A stretch of DNA of 64,000 bases from JBBEBE01 sp040882505 (GTDB taxonomy: Bacteria > Bacteroidota > Rhodothermia > Balneolales > Balneolaceae): contig JBBEBE010000001.1 in NCBI GenBank assembly GCA_040882505.1, positions 62,001-126,000 on the forward strand. Reading direction: 5' to 3'. The notes under the pieces are model-generated. The model made no database searches and was not told the DNA's origin. It saw nothing but the letters and a program-made list of their open reading frames with translations. Below, piece after piece: positions 62,949 to 64,000 of the stretch. A program made the translations under genes and the position numbers. The number at the start of each line of letters is the position of its first letter. The stretch's first letter is position 1.

Positions 62949-64000
62949 ATGAACAACAAAGGTGTGGAGCAGATCGAATTCACCATTTTGGGCGGCGGTG
63001 TGGCCGGTCTGGCGCTGGCCGGTGCGTTGGCAAATCGCGGGATTTTTGCACGGGTCGTTGATCCGGCACTCGGGGATCCGAATACCGAATTGCCGGTGGG
63101 AATGGTCAACCCGGCCATGGGTAGACGGGCCAAACCGGGGTGGCACGGGGAGGCGTGTTGGCAGGCTCTGCGAACACGAGTAGACGGGTTGGCACGGTGG
63201 CGGGGGGTGGAGCCTCCGGTTCAAGATGGCGGAATACTCCGCCCTGCCCTCACTGAAAAGAGAGAGTCGCTCTACCGGGAATCGCTCGAGAAATATGACT
63301 GGACCAGGGAACAGATGGAGTGGCTCACACCCGAAGAGGTCGCCCGGCGTTACCCGCATCTCCCCGCCGTCAAGGGCGCACTACTTGTCAAACATGGGTA
63401 TTCGATTCATGTCCGGGACTATTTATCGCTCTACCGTGATTGGCTCCGGGAGCAAGGGGTGGATTTTCGAACCGAAACGGGGAGCTACGATTGGACACCG
63501 GGAGAAAAAACCGTCATGGTCCGATTGAATCGTGGCGAAAGCTTTCGAACCAATCGACTCATCGTTGCCACCGGCGCATCGAGCGGCACGTTACCCGGGT
63601 GGAACACACTTCCGCTCCACCTGGTGAAAGGTGAAATGGTTCGTTACCGGTCATCCGTGCCCCTTCCCTGGAAGACCACAATCGCCGGTGGAGGGTTTGT
63701 TGTTCGACGCGGGAAGCAGGAGATCATCACCGGATCCAACTACAATCACAACGCAGCAGATACCACCCCCTCTGTCGGAGCACGCAAACGAATCGAAACC
63801 AAGTTGGCAGAGCTTCTTCCCGGCCTGGTCCCTTCTCTCGAATGGGTCGATCAATGGGCTGGATTCCGAATTACAACCCCGGACCGGTTTCCCGTCGTCG
63901 GACTCCATCCAGAGTGGCCATCTCTGGGTATTTTCAGTGGACTCAACTCCCGTGGACTGCTCTTCTCCGAATGGATCGGTGAGCTGTTAGTCCGGCAACT
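62949..64000 (+). CDS. FAD-dependent DAO-family oxidoreductase (partial)
   Basis: 350 codons are visible and the frame runs off the window. The FAD dinucleotide motif is FTILGGGVAGLALAGALA near the start, followed by a middle substrate domain and LIVATGASSGTLPGW. KGEMVRYRS and GFRITTPDRFPVVG near residues 310-320 and SRGLLFSEWIGELL at the visible end are typical of DAO-fold enzymes such as the C-terminal domain of MnmC or ThiO. The exact substrate is unknown. It starts 11 nt after the Usp gene. Confidence 0.82.
   Translation, partial: MNNKGVEQIEFTILGGGVAGLALAGALANRGIFARVVDPALGDPNTELPVGMVNPAMGRRAKPGWHGEACWQALRTRVDGLARWRGVEPPVQDGGILRPALTEKRESLYRESLEKYDWTREQMEWLTPEEVARRYPHLPAVKGALLVKHGYSIHVRDYLSLYRDWLREQGVDFRTETGSYDWTPGEKTVMVRLNRGESFRTNRLIVATGASSGTLPGWNTLPLHLVKGEMVRYRSSVPLPWKTTIAGGGFVVRRGKQEIITGSNYNHNAADTTPSVGARKRIETKLAELLPGLVPSLEWVDQWAGFRITTPDRFPVVGLHPEWPSLGIFSGLNSRGLLFSEWIGELLVRQ

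Noticed and set aside
1..64000. CRISPR array, insertion sequence, prophage or attachment site
   Set aside because: No direct-repeat array, transposase, integrase or phage gene was found while reading both strands.

Overview
The window looks like chromosomal DNA of a heterotrophic, Gram-negative member of the Bacteroidota/Rhodothermota/Balneolota (FCB) assemblage. This is inferred from several traits: a leftover type IX secretion sorting domain, a 5'-nucleotidase split into two genes, a HisB derived from the bifunctional HAD-IGPD form, a short LeuA without the regulatory domain, a DnaE carrying its own proofreading exonuclease, and an RND efflux set with TolC. Base composition is moderate (somewhat above 50 % GC by eye, not computed). 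Genes are dense and ordered in operons, many with ATGA overlaps. I see no prophage, insertion sequence, integron or CRISPR array.

Layout. 1-4166 (minus): HNH endonuclease, mnmA, a secreted DUF4412-like protein and a two-gene 5'-nucleotidase (second gene cut by the window edge). 4378-4797 (plus): RsbW-like ATPase. 4823-10352 (minus): RND adaptor, pump and TolC as one overlapping operon. 10541-15543 (minus): acyP, exonuclease-fused dnaE, trxA with a clear terminator. 15618-20779 (plus): oxyR, a P1B-4 metal ATPase and a DPP-IV-like peptidase. 20819-25372: potassium module (trkA, trkH, opposed by a channel with two RCK modules). 25473-30188: rlmN, then lepA, small secreted protein, lepB. 30288-31035: DoxX and a thiamine-binding-fold protein.

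31236-38078 (plus) is a histidine operon hisGDCBHAFE preceded by a 24-codon ORF with four His codons in ten. 38172-51260 holds branched-chain amino acid synthesis: ilvD on the minus strand, and on the plus strand a leader ORF followed by ilvB-ilvN-ilvC-cimA-leuA-leuC-leuD-leuB-osmC-metZ. With CimA, leuCDB serve both isoleucine (from pyruvate via citramalate) and leucine. The operon ends in a sulfur gene, metZ.

51358-62937: a PHP-domain lipoprotein, tRNA-Pro(CGG), gap, a relic of a T9SS sorting domain, an ankyrin protein, the HU-ruvX-def-fmt operon, bifunctional rel, an outer-membrane barrel, a response regulator with an eroded histidine-kinase remnant, and a tandem universal stress protein. 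62949 to the end: an FAD-dependent oxidoreductase cut by the window edge.

The most interesting unlabelled structure is in the two amino-acid clusters. Each begins with a short ORF enriched in codons for its own end product (His; Leu/Ile/Val with repeated CTA codons), followed by inverted repeats before the first enzyme gene. This looks like ribosome-mediated attenuation, which is best known from Proteobacteria. Other notable points are a DnaE whose PHP metal site has lost most ligands while a fused DEDDh exonuclease is intact, a HisB whose phosphatase half is a shrunken remnant, a his operon without hisI, and a candidate peroxide-responsive metal-efflux unit (oxyR plus P1B-4 ATPase).
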